A stretch of DNA of 57,323 nucleotides from Spirochaetae bacterium HGW-Spirochaetae-2. Its GTDB lineage: Bacteria > Spirochaetota > Spirochaetia > Sphaerochaetales > Sphaerochaetaceae. Both the position numbers and the translations under genes were made by a program. Under the pieces are notes generated by a model that saw nothing but the letters and a program-made list of their open reading frames with translations, was not told the origin of the DNA and did not search any database. The stretch is from NCBI GenBank assembly GCA_002839355.1, contig PGXW01000036.1, forward strand, positions 1-57,323, given 5' to 3'. This document shows, piece after piece, positions 50,038-57,323 of this stretch (positions are counted from its first letter, which is position 1; the number at the start of each line of letters is the position of its first letter).

Positions 50038-51549
50038 ATGAGTTTTTCGTATGAAGGAATTTCTCCGCTCGTCAGAATGGTGAACATCTCCAAGTCTTTT
50101 CCTGGAGTCCAGGCATTGTTGGACATTACCTTCGACCTTTTTCCTGGAGAAATCCACTGTCTTGTCGGAGAAAACGGGGCAGGCAAATCGACTTTGATGA
50201 AAGTGCTCAGCGGAGCGCACAGCCCTGACGGTGGACAGATCATAGTCGACCAGCGAGTCCATAATGCATTGACCCCAAAGTTATCGCAGGAGCTGGGTAT
50301 CAGCATCATCTATCAGGAAAACCACCTGATTCCTACCATGAGTGTGGCGGAGAACATGTTCGTGGGAGTAGAAAAAACAAGGACGCTGGGTCTTGTCGAC
50401 AAGGCCAAGACCAGACAAGCCGCCGCAGAAGAGGTTGAGAACCTCGGTATCGATCTAGATGTGTCCCGAAAGGTCGAGGATCTTTCGGTGGCAGAGCAGC
50501 AATTTGTCAAGATTCTCAAGGCATTGGTCCATAGGCCGCGTATCCTGCTCATGGACGAACCGACATCCATGTTCAATGTCAAGGATGTCGGAACTGTGCT
50601 TGCCTTGACCCGAAAAATTGCTAGCAAGGGAATCAGCATCATCTATATTTCCCACTTTCTCAAGGAAATCGTGCAGATTGCGGACCGGATTACCGTGATA
50701 CGGGACGGGAGTGTGGTCAACACCTATCTGAATGCGGAAAAGGATATCGATCTCGATATCGTGACCATGGATATGGTGGGACGTCCGGTGAACATGTTCT
50801 ATCAAAAGGAACAGCACGATATCGGCGAGGTTGTACTGAAAGTCACCGACCTGCAGCTCTCGAAGAATTCACCGAAGGTTTCGTTCGAAGTCCGCAAGGG
50901 TGAGATATTGGGATTTGCAGGCATGGTCGGTTCGGGAAGAACCGAGATCATACGCGCACTGACCGGTGCTGACAAGTTCTTTGCCGGCACGATCGAATAC
51001 CATGGAAAGAGACTCGATTTGCATAGCCCTGCCGATAGCATACGACAGGGGTTCGCACATATCACCGAAGATCGCCAGCAATTGGGATTGATGTTGGGGA
51101 AAAGCATTTTGGAAAACATGACTATTGTCGGGATGGGAGCGAAAATTCGGGGATTTTTTCTCAATATCAAGAAGCACCCGCCGTTCATCATGCCGTTGGT
51201 CGATTCCTTGGATATAAAGACCCCCTCGGTGTTCCAGGAAGTCCAGAATTTGAGTGGGGGAAACCAACAGAAGGTGGTGCTAGGCAAATGGCTTTTCGCC
51301 GATTCCGACTTCTACGTGTTCGATGAACCGACACGGGGTATCGATGTAAATGCGAAAGCGGAATTCTATCGGTTGATGTCGATGCTCACCAAAGAGGGCA
51401 AATCTATCATTATGGTCTCCTCCGACATGCCTGAACTCATATCGATGAGTGACCGTGTGCTGGTGGTACGCAAGGGTGCGGTAACAGGTGAGATTCCCAA
51501 AGGGGAAATCACGGAAGAGCGGATAATCAAAAGCGCATTGGGGATGTAG
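50038..51549 (+). CDS. sugar ABC transporter ATPase, tandem domains (RbsA type)
   Basis: A 503-residue protein with two ABC ATPase domains. The first has Walker A LVGENGAGKSTLMKVLSG, an altered signature region VEDLSVAEQQFVKI and Walker B ILLMDEPTS. The second has the degenerate P-loop GFAGMVGSGRTEIIRAL and a full signature NLSGGNQQKVVLGKW with FDEPTRGIDV. This is the standard layout of ribose-type importers. The ATG at 50038 follows AAGGTG at 8 nt. It lies 4 bp before the permease gene. Confidence 0.95.
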   Translation: MSFSYEGISPLVRMVNISKSFPGVQALLDITFDLFPGEIHCLVGENGAGKSTLMKVLSGAHSPDGGQIIVDQRVHNALTPKLSQELGISIIYQENHLIPTMSVAENMFVGVEKTRTLGLVDKAKTRQAAAEEVENLGIDLDVSRKVEDLSVAEQQFVKILKALVHRPRILLMDEPTSMFNVKDVGTVLALTRKIASKGISIIYISHFLKEIVQIADRITVIRDGSVVNTYLNAEKDIDLDIVTMDMVGRPVNMFYQKEQHDIGEVVLKVTDLQLSKNSPKVSFEVRKGEILGFAGMVGSGRTEIIRALTGADKFFAGTIEYHGKRLDLHSPADSIRQGFAHITEDRQQLGLMLGKSILENMTIVGMGAKIRGFFLNIKKHPPFIMPLVDSLDIKTPSVFQEVQNLSGGNQQKVVLGKWLFADSDFYVFDEPTRGIDVNAKAEFYRLMSMLTKEGKSIIMVSSDMPELISMSDRVLVVRKGAVTGEIPKGEITEERIIKSALGM

Positions 51550-51553
51550 TCAT

Positions 51554-52525
51554 ATGGAAAATCAAGAAAGGAACAATTTGTTGAATCGGATTCAATTCAA
51601 AGACCAACGGGTACTCATGATGATTGTCATTCTTCTCATTACGGTAGTGGTGACAATCATCAGCCCAAAATTTGTCGACATCAGGAACATTGTTGCGATT
51701 TTCCAGCAAGTCTCGGTTCTCGGTATCCTGACGATGGCGATGGCAATGCTGCTTATCAGTGGTGGGATCGACTTGTCTATAGGAAATATCATGGTGCTCT
51801 CAGGCGTGGTGATCTCCAAGATTATCATGGGGGGAGGCAGTGTTCCTGTGGCGGTCCTGTTGGGACTGATTACGGGGTTGGTCTGCGGGTTTCTCAATGG
51901 GTTGATCATAGCAAAAAGCAAATGTCTCCCATTGATCATCACCTTGGGAACCAGCCAGATATTTTTCGGTGCCTCGTTGATGATTACCGGCGGTCGCTTC
52001 ATGAACTTTAGTGGAAAATTCGACTTTATCGGACGTACCCGGATACTGGATGTGTTTCCGGTCATGCTGATTTTTCTCATCGTAATGGTTCTGTTTGCCT
52101 TTGGCTTGCTCAACTATACCCGTTTCGGCAGACGAATCGTGGCCATCGGTGGCAACGAACGAAATGCGTATCTTTCAGGAATAAATATTGATCGGTACAA
52201 GGTGGCGATCTATTCGATTGGAGGCTTGATCAGTGCAATAGCCTCCATAGTCTTCGTCTCACGGCTCGATTCGATTACGGCAACCGCAGGGAGCGGGTAT
52301 GAATTGCGGGCACTTACGGCCGCAATCATCGGTGGTGTCACATTCGATGGAGGGAAGGGGACGATTGGTGGAGCATTTATCGGTGTCCTGCTGTTGGGAA
52401 TTATCAACAACGCCATGAACATCCTCTCGATCTGGCCCTATGCACAGACAGCAATATCCGGTGCGATCATTGTGGTGGCAGTAATATTGAGCAATCTGGA
52501 CACTATCCGTAAAGCAAGCAGGTAA
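51554..52525 (+). CDS. sugar ABC transporter permease (RbsC type)
   Basis: A 323-residue membrane protein with about eight to ten hydrophobic segments. Family motifs are AMAMLLISGGIDLSIGNIMV, GLVCGFLNGLIIAKSKCLPL, LIITLGTSQIFFGASLMITG, FGRRIVAIGGNERNAYLSGI and the cytoplasmic ATPase-contact stretch YELRALTAAIIGGVTFDGGKG. It completes the RbsABC-like importer. The next gene begins 28 bp later. Confidence 0.94.
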   Translation: MENQERNNLLNRIQFKDQRVLMMIVILLITVVVTIISPKFVDIRNIVAIFQQVSVLGILTMAMAMLLISGGIDLSIGNIMVLSGVVISKIIMGGGSVPVAVLLGLITGLVCGFLNGLIIAKSKCLPLIITLGTSQIFFGASLMITGGRFMNFSGKFDFIGRTRILDVFPVMLIFLIVMVLFAFGLLNYTRFGRRIVAIGGNERNAYLSGINIDRYKVAIYSIGGLISAIASIVFVSRLDSITATAGSGYELRALTAAIIGGVTFDGGKGTIGGAFIGVLLLGIINNAMNILSIWPYAQTAISGAIIVVAVILSNLDTIRKASR

Positions 52526-52553
52526 TTTTGATAATCATATCAGGAGGAGTCGA

Positions 52554-53258
52554 ATGAATGTTCTCGCGATCGGTTGTCATCCCGATGACCTTGAAATCAG
52601 TTGTTTTGGAACTTTGGCCCGGTATGTTCGGGAAGGGCATCAGGTAACAGCCTGTCACATTACCAATGGAGATTTGGGGCATGTGGAGATACTTCCCGAC
52701 AAGTTGCGGGATATCCGCAATCGGGAAGCCGAATTGGCTGGCGAGGTAATAGGCGCCAAGGTGGTGACGTTGGATATCTCGGATTTGTCAGTCGATTCGA
52801 TGCAAGATTCCCTTAACAAGGAAATGGTGCGGATCATGCGGGAGGCAAAACCAGACCTGATAATCAGCCACGCTCCGCAAGATTACATGCGTGATCATAT
52901 CGAAGCAGGCGCCATGGCCTTCAAGGCGAGTTTCCATGCTTCTGTCAAACACAAATACCCCGAATACACTGCGACAGGCCAGGTGGTTCCGATCTACTAC
53001 ATGGATACCTTGGCTGGAGTGGATTTTCTGCCAACCGAGTATGTCGATATCAGTGAAGTGATCGAGTTGAAACTGGAAGCCTTGGCTTGTCATGAAAGTC
53101 AGATAGTGTGGATGCGGGACCATGATGGCATCGACTTCCTGGATTTCGTACGTACCTGCTCCAAGTTCAGGGGACTGCAATGTGGAGTTCAATATGCGGA
53201 AGGGTTTACCCAGAGCAGGGTATGGCCTCGTCTGACAACAAGACGATTGTTGCCATAA
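52554..53258 (+). CDS. PIG-L/LmbE-family deacetylase
   Basis: A 234-residue zinc-dependent N-deacetylase of the PIG-L family. The metal motif is visible at the start (AIGCHPDDLEISCFGTLARY), with the second ligand region in LIISHAPQDYMRDHIEAGAM and AMAFKASFHAS. Members remove acetyl groups from N-acetylglucosaminyl compounds. With the following glucosamine-6-phosphate-isomerase-like gene it suggests that the imported sugar is, or becomes, an N-acetylated amino sugar derivative. AGGAGG lies before the ATG. Confidence 0.88.
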   Translation: MNVLAIGCHPDDLEISCFGTLARYVREGHQVTACHITNGDLGHVEILPDKLRDIRNREAELAGEVIGAKVVTLDISDLSVDSMQDSLNKEMVRIMREAKPDLIISHAPQDYMRDHIEAGAMAFKASFHASVKHKYPEYTATGQVVPIYYMDTLAGVDFLPTEYVDISEVIELKLEALACHESQIVWMRDHDGIDFLDFVRTCSKFRGLQCGVQYAEGFTQSRVWPRLTTRRLLP

Positions 53259-53279
53259 ACGGAAAAGGAGAGGACTAGT

Positions 53280-54230
53280 ATGAATTTGTTGAGTACTTTA
53301 TCGGGATCGAACATGGAAGGATTCTATCCGGAAGGTTGGGATCTGGCTCGAATCGATGCGTGTGCGGATCAGGACCCCGAATCGATACTTGAACGGCAAT
53401 CGTTTTGGCATGCGGACTTTCAACCGGTGTCCTGCGATTCCATCGATGATTTCAACATGCTTATGGGTCATGAGATTGCGCAGACCATCCGTGATGCACG
53501 CGATGCGGGAAAAACCCTTGCATTGATTCTTCCGGTGGGACCAATGGGCATGTATCGCTGGGTCGTATACTTCCTGCAAGCATGGAAGGTGAGCTGTTCA
53601 CATGTCCATGGATTCAATATGGACGAATGGAGTGACGGTGAGGGCAATACGCTGGCTCCAGATGATCCCGGTTCATTCCAACGGGCGATGGAGGAAGCAT
53701 TCTACGGCCCGCTTGGAAACCTTACCGTTCCACCCTCACAACGCAATTTCGCAACCAAGACCCAACTGCCGGCATATGCGGAGAAAATTACCTCCTTGAA
53801 GGCGCAGGGAGCATTGCTTACCACCGTATTCGGAATCGGACGTGTATTCCACATTGCCTTCTGGGAACCCCATTTTGCACGTGAGTTTGCTTCCGTCGAC
53901 ACGTGGAAAACACAAACACATCGGTTTGGCGCCAAACTGCATCCTTTGACGATTGAACAGAATGCGATCACCAGTTTCAAGAGTCGGTTCACATTGACCC
54001 CGGCACGTGCCAATACCATAGGACCAGGACTTTTCCTCCAATCGGACTCGATTATCGGCGGTTGCGACGGTGTGTTGGGTCGAGGTATGCAATGGCAAGG
54101 AGTGTCCCTGTGGACTACGTTGCGTTATGGGCCTGACATGTGGGTTCCGTCCTCCTTTATGCCGACATTACCGGGGAAGTTGTTCTTCATGAAAGAATTG
54201 GCAGGTCCGTTATCGGCTGAGTGCAACTGA
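53280..54230 (+). CDS. glucosamine-6-phosphate deaminase/isomerase-like protein
   Basis: A 316-residue protein of the NagB/6-phosphogluconolactonase fold, larger than NagB (about 266). The N-terminal half has [20 protein letters not shown] and HGFNMDEW, corresponding to the phosphate loop and the catalytic aspartate region of NagB (the -NMDEY- motif). The C-terminal half contains [20 protein letters not shown] followed by GVLGRGM. It is adjacent to a PIG-L deacetylase, a pairing seen elsewhere in amino-sugar operons. The true substrate may not be glucosamine 6-phosphate, because the usual active-site GIGxDGHIAF is replaced by [14 protein letters not shown]. Confidence 0.75.
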   Translation: MNLLSTLSGSNMEGFYPEGWDLARIDACADQDPESILERQSFWHADFQPVSCDSIDDFNMLMGHEIAQTIRDARDAGKTLALILPVGPMGMYRWVVYFLQAWKVSCSHVHGFNMDEWSDGEGNTLAPDDPGSFQRAMEEAFYGPLGNLTVPPSQRNFATKTQLPAYAEKITSLKAQGALLTTVFGIGRVFHIAFWEPHFAREFASVDTWKTQTHRFGAKLHPLTIEQNAITSFKSRFTLTPARANTIGPGLFLQSDSIIGGCDGVLGRGMQWQGVSLWTTLRYGPDMWVPSSFMPTLPGKLFFMKELAGPLSAECN

Positions 54231-54257
54231 CGAATTGCACGAATAGGAGGAAGAGAT

Positions 54258-55112
54258 ATGAAAAAGGGTATCAACTACTGGTCTTTCGCAGATGGAACAC
54301 CGTTGCGGAAGGCGGCTGAATTGGCCAAGGATGCTGGATTCCAAGGAATCGAATATTGTATGGCGGAGACAGGGGAACTAGGGCTCGATGCCACCGAATC
54401 GGATATCCGGTCGGTGAAGACGATGACCGAATCTGTGGGACTGGAAATCGCGAGCCTGGCTTCATGGGTGCCTTGGGAACATTCTTTGACCAGTGATGAT
54501 CCCAAGCATCGCCAGATTGCCAGGGATGTAGTCAAACGGCTCATCGAAGCCGGAGCGATTCTTGGTGTCGATACCGTGCTGGTTGTTCCCGGATATGTCG
54601 GTGTCGATTTTGTTGCCGGAAGTGAGATCTGCAGGTATGACGAGGTATATGACCGTGCCTTGGAGGCGATCGGATATTTGGAACCGTTTGCCCGGTCCCA
54701 TGGAGTTGCTATGGGGATCGAGAATGTCTGGAACAAATTCCTCCTTTCTCCGCTCGAATTCCGCAGTTTCATCGATTCCTTCGCTTCGCCGTTTGTTGGT
54801 GCCTATTTCGATGTAGGCAACGTTGTGCTCACCGGATATCCGGAGCAGTGGATACACATTTTGGGCAAACGTATCAAGAAGGTGCATTTCAAGGACTATC
54901 GCCGCAACCCGGGAGGGTTTGGGGCTTTTGTTGATTTGCTTGCTGGAGATGTCGATTACCCGGCAGTCATGGCCGCATTCCGGGAAGTCGGATACGACGG
55001 GTACTGCAATGCGGAGATGATGCCTCCCTACAAGCATTTCTCCGAACAGATCATCTACAATACGTCGGCTACGATGTCTACAATCTTTGGTTCCATTGGG
55101 AAGGAGGAGTAA
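54258..55112 (+). CDS. sugar phosphate isomerase/epimerase (hydroxypyruvate isomerase-like TIM barrel)
   Basis: A 284-residue xylose-isomerase-like barrel. Likely metal ligands are in GIENVWNKFLLSP (Glu), AYFDVGNVVLTG (Asp), RIKKVHFKDYRR (His) and the C-terminal CNAEMMPP (Glu). It differs from the barrel encoded at the start of the operon, so the pathway probably has two separate isomerisation, epimerisation or dehydration steps. AGGAGG precedes the ATG. It lies 3 bp before the dehydrogenase gene, indicating tight coupling. Confidence 0.85.
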   Translation: MKKGINYWSFADGTPLRKAAELAKDAGFQGIEYCMAETGELGLDATESDIRSVKTMTESVGLEIASLASWVPWEHSLTSDDPKHRQIARDVVKRLIEAGAILGVDTVLVVPGYVGVDFVAGSEICRYDEVYDRALEAIGYLEPFARSHGVAMGIENVWNKFLLSPLEFRSFIDSFASPFVGAYFDVGNVVLTGYPEQWIHILGKRIKKVHFKDYRRNPGGFGAFVDLLAGDVDYPAVMAAFREVGYDGYCNAEMMPPYKHFSEQIIYNTSATMSTIFGSIGKEE

Positions 55113-55115
55113 ACC

Positions 55116-56120
55116 ATGTTGAGAATAGGTATTATGGGAACTGGTTTCATTGGCTCTGCACACGCCGAGGCATACAAGCAGATCAACGGTGTGAAACTGG
55201 TTGCTGTTGCCGACCTGAACGAACAGGCGGGTAAAAAGTTGGCTCAAGCGCAGGATTGCGCGTACTATGCCGATGCTGAAAGGATGCTGGAGGTTGAGAA
55301 TCTTGATATCGTAGATGTATGCTTACCGACATTCTTGCATGAGAAGTATGTGCTTATGGCGATAGCCAAGGGTGCCAATGTCTTGTGTGAGAAGCCATTC
55401 GCCTTGGACCTTGATGAAGCAGAGAACATGGTTGTCGCTGCCGAGAAGGCCGGAGTGACTTTCATGATTGCCCAAGTCATCAGGTTCTGGCCCGAGTACG
55501 TCCGGGCAAAGGAATTGGTTGATGCCGGTGAGTTTGGGCACATGAAAATGGTCTATGCCAATCGACTTGCCCAACATCCCAACTGGACAACCTGGCACAG
55601 GGATGTCAAGAAGTCGGGAGGAGGACTGTTCGATCTCCACATCCACGATATCGACTATATGTGCCATCTGTTCGGGGATGTCGAACAAGTCTATGCAATC
55701 GGAGACAAGGACAAGAACAATTGTTGGAATCATGTCCTCTCCACCCTTGTTTTCAAAAACGGTCAAAAGGCTGCAATCGAGGGTGCATTCGAAATGACGG
55801 AAAACTATCCGTTTACGATGAGTATGAGGCTTGTTGGTCAAAAGGCAACCTATGAATACAATTTCGTGGCGGGTTTCAACTTGGAGAATGTTGGAGGGGC
55901 AAAGCGATCTGCGGTGTTGTTCCGCGATGGTTCGGAACCTGAGGTCCAAACGGTCGATGAGACCGATGCCTACCTGGTCGAATTGCGGTATTTCGTGGAT
56001 TGTATCCAGAGCAAGCGTCCGGTGGAGCGTGCGTTGCCACGCCATTCGCTCTATGTCCTCCGGGTGATCCATGCAATCCAAACATCGCTCGAGATCGGGC
56101 AAGTCGTTACACTTTCGTAA
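55116..56120 (+). CDS. Gfo/Idh/MocA-family sugar dehydrogenase
   Basis: A 334-residue NAD(P)-dependent oxidoreductase. The cofactor loop is LRIGIMGTGFIGSAHAEAYK, the conserved lysine is in NVLCEKPFALD, and the catalytic region is SGGGLFDLHIHDIDYMCHLF with the D-x-x-x-H pattern typical of inositol-dehydrogenase-like enzymes. AAGGAGGAG lies before the ATG. It is unlike the Gfo/Idh protein of the Tct cluster in length and sequence. In this operon it could oxidise a sugar carbon before or after deacetylation, or catalyse a redox-assisted glycosidic cleavage, as some relatives do. Confidence 0.88.
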   Translation: MLRIGIMGTGFIGSAHAEAYKQINGVKLVAVADLNEQAGKKLAQAQDCAYYADAERMLEVENLDIVDVCLPTFLHEKYVLMAIAKGANVLCEKPFALDLDEAENMVVAAEKAGVTFMIAQVIRFWPEYVRAKELVDAGEFGHMKMVYANRLAQHPNWTTWHRDVKKSGGGLFDLHIHDIDYMCHLFGDVEQVYAIGDKDKNNCWNHVLSTLVFKNGQKAAIEGAFEMTENYPFTMSMRLVGQKATYEYNFVAGFNLENVGGAKRSAVLFRDGSEPEVQTVDETDAYLVELRYFVDCIQSKRPVERALPRHSLYVLRVIHAIQTSLEIGQVVTLS

Positions 56121-56132
56121 AGGAACAACGGA

Positions 56133-57143
56133 ATGCACCAGATGAAAGGTTATGAGCGGACTGTTGCTTTTATCCGTGGTGAAGCGGTGGATCGACCTCC
56201 GCTCCACCCGATCATCATGCGGTTTGCCGCACAGTATGCACAGGTTCCGTATCGGGATTTTTGCTTGGACCATACGGCCAAATGTCATGCGATGATCAAG
56301 TGTGCCGATGATTTCGGTCTCGATTGGGTCACCGTCATGTCGGATCCCAATGCCGAGGCCGAGGCATTTGGTATGGAGATCGAGTATCCGCACGATGCTT
56401 TGCCACACCCCAAACACGGCCCGCTCCTGCATAGTTTCGATGGAACAGCCGATTTGCGTCTACCCGAATTGGATGGATGTCACCGGATGATGGAAAGGGT
56501 TCGGGAGATTGAGCTGTTTCGCCGTACGGTTGGCGGAAATTATTTCATCACCGGCTGGGTCGAAGGTCCGATGGCCGTGTATACCATGCTCCGTGGATTG
56601 ACCGATGCTTGTTTCGACTTGTATGACCATGAAGAGGAATTGGTTCCACTCTTCGATCTGTTCGTGCAGAATGCCAAGCAATTCATTACACGACAAGTCG
56701 AGGCGGGTGCCGATTGTATCGGTGTGGGAGACGCGGCGGCAAGCCAAATTGGTCCAGATTTTTACCGCCGTTTGATTCTCCCTGGTGAAATCGAGATTGC
56801 GAATCATATCCATGATCTCGGATGTTTGGCAAAATTGCACATTTGTGGAAACACAGCAACGATCCAACCCGATATGATAGGAGCCGGGTACGATATCGTC
56901 GATGTGGACCACTTGGTTGGGTCCATGGCTCCATTCGCACCATTGTTGAAGCCCCACCAAGTGTTCAGCGGATCGTGCGATCCTGTCAATGTCGTAATGC
57001 GGGGCAATAGGAAACAGATTCAGACTGCCATAAAAACCTGTTACGAGGAAGCGAACGGTCGAGTGATAACTTCGGCGGGATGCGAAATTCCGGGAGAAAC
57101 TTCACTCGAGAACTTTTCTTGGTTCTGTGAAAACACCAGATAA
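56133..57143 (+). CDS. UroD-type methyltransferase, complete zinc motif
   Basis: A 336-residue protein of the MtaA/UroD family. It begins MKGYERTVAFIRGEAVDRPP, typical of corrinoid-linked members. The methyltransferase zinc ligands are all visible: LAKLHICGNTATIQPDM (His and Cys) and SAGCEIPGETSLENF (Cys). It is not a haem biosynthesis enzyme by context, being the last gene of a sugar operon with no haem genes. AAAGGA precedes the ATG, and an ATG at 56142 is an alternative. No B12-binding protein is encoded in this operon, so it may share the corrinoid protein of the cluster 13 kb upstream or use another carrier. Confidence 0.85.
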   Translation: MHQMKGYERTVAFIRGEAVDRPPLHPIIMRFAAQYAQVPYRDFCLDHTAKCHAMIKCADDFGLDWVTVMSDPNAEAEAFGMEIEYPHDALPHPKHGPLLHSFDGTADLRLPELDGCHRMMERVREIELFRRTVGGNYFITGWVEGPMAVYTMLRGLTDACFDLYDHEEELVPLFDLFVQNAKQFITRQVEAGADCIGVGDAAASQIGPDFYRRLILPGEIEIANHIHDLGCLAKLHICGNTATIQPDMIGAGYDIVDVDHLVGSMAPFAPLLKPHQVFSGSCDPVNVVMRGNRKQIQTAIKTCYEEANGRVITSAGCEIPGETSLENFSWFCENTR

Positions 57144-57202
57144 CTACGACCGGTAATCCCTGCGCATCGTTTTTTTTCTTAGCGAGAGAAATCCGTAACG
57201 AA

Positions 57203-57239
57203 CGTATCAGGTACCGTTTTGATATTTTGCATCACTACT
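57203..57239. repeat. modular palindromic repeat, degenerate left half copy
   Basis: A 13-mer ending in CAGGTACC (57203-57215), the standard 8-nt gap, then ATTTTGCAT (57224 on) with the second arm of the 16-mer lost. The spacing matches the full copies. No right half is seen in the remaining 84 bp. Confidence 0.55.
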
Positions 57240-57245
57240 GTCCGG

Positions 57246-57323
57246 TTATAATTCCATGAATTGTAGTTGTTTATTTTCAGAGTCGTCGAAGTCTTTGATG
57301 CCACACTTTTTAAGTATATGTTC
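57246..57323 (-). CDS. C-terminal end of an unidentified minus-strand gene
   Basis: The minus strand is open from the window edge to a TAA at 57246, giving 25 residues ending DFDDSENKQLQFMEL. The composition is protein-like (charged, no rare clusters), but the piece is too short to assign. It may also be a chance frame. Confidence 0.3.
   Translation of the reverse strand, partial: EHILKKCGIKDFDDSENKQLQFMEL

Noticed and set aside
56133-57143. Reading this gene as hemE (haem synthesis)
   Set aside because: The H-x-C and later Cys motifs are those of methyltransferases, and the operon is for sugar use.
57170-57177. Run of eight T residues considered as a terminator after the last gene
   Set aside because: No stable stem was found directly before the T-run, so a rho-independent terminator cannot be supported.

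Overview
The window looks like an accessory-rich stretch of chromosome from a Gram-negative-type anaerobe. A member of the Spirochaetota close to Sphaerochaeta or Treponema is my best guess. This rests on the fused rfbC-rfbD gene, the double-length nucleoside diphosphate kinase, the fused nucleotidyltransferase-aminotransferase, and the density of Tct-type and sugar ABC transporters. No rRNA, tRNA or CRISPR array was seen, so the assignment is inference.

Layout. (1) 1-2.6 kb: the end of an IS630-type transposase gene that changes frame, a foldback (MITE-like) element, and a cytidylyltransferase-aminotransferase fusion. (2) 2.8-14.1 kb: a surface polysaccharide (O-antigen-like) cluster with five glycosyltransferases, the complete dTDP-L-rhamnose pathway (rfbC-rfbD fusion, rfbA, rfbB), a flippase and a polymerase. 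The rfb block is richer in G+C than the AT-rich glycosyltransferase, flippase and polymerase genes around it, a mosaic typical of such loci. (3) 14.4-26 kb: a phytoene-dehydrogenase-like flavoprotein, an alcohol dehydrogenase/aldo-keto reductase pair divergent from a XylR-type regulator (probably polyol use), a hipBA toxin-antitoxin pair with four operator boxes, the tandem-domain nucleoside diphosphate kinase, an AlbA-type regulator, pyruvate kinase and a frameshifted NusG-domain-II gene.

(4) 26.1-46.6 kb: the most interesting part. Two tripartite tricarboxylate transporter (Tct) operons, a Gfo/Idh dehydrogenase, a PrpR-type sigma-54 activator, a DUF1537 acid-sugar kinase with its class II aldolase/decarboxylase, and an SAF-domain dehydrogenase are followed directly by a corrinoid methyl-transfer module: reductive activator (RACo type), PocR-AraC regulator, B12-binding protein, a UroD-type methyltransferase fused to a thioredoxin-like domain, a CobW-type GTPase and a stand-alone methionine-synthase-activation-like protein. 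The likely logic is import of carboxylated sugars, oxidation, phosphorylation and decarboxylation to a triose phosphate, coupled to corrinoid-dependent removal of a methyl group. The methylated-sugar-acid substrate is my inference. A modular repeat built exactly as 13-mer, 8 nt, 16-mer palindrome, 8 nt, 13-mer sits upstream of five genes here. A textbook sigma-54 promoter with tandem upstream palindromes sits between the activator gene and the second Tct operon.

(5) 46.6-57.1 kb: a ROK repressor gene followed by an apparent operon of a sugar ABC importer, two TIM-barrel isomerases, a PIG-L deacetylase, a glucosamine-6-phosphate-isomerase-like protein, a Gfo/Idh dehydrogenase and a second UroD-type methyltransferase that keeps all zinc-ligand motifs. 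A degenerate half copy of the modular repeat and the end of an unidentified minus-strand gene close the window.
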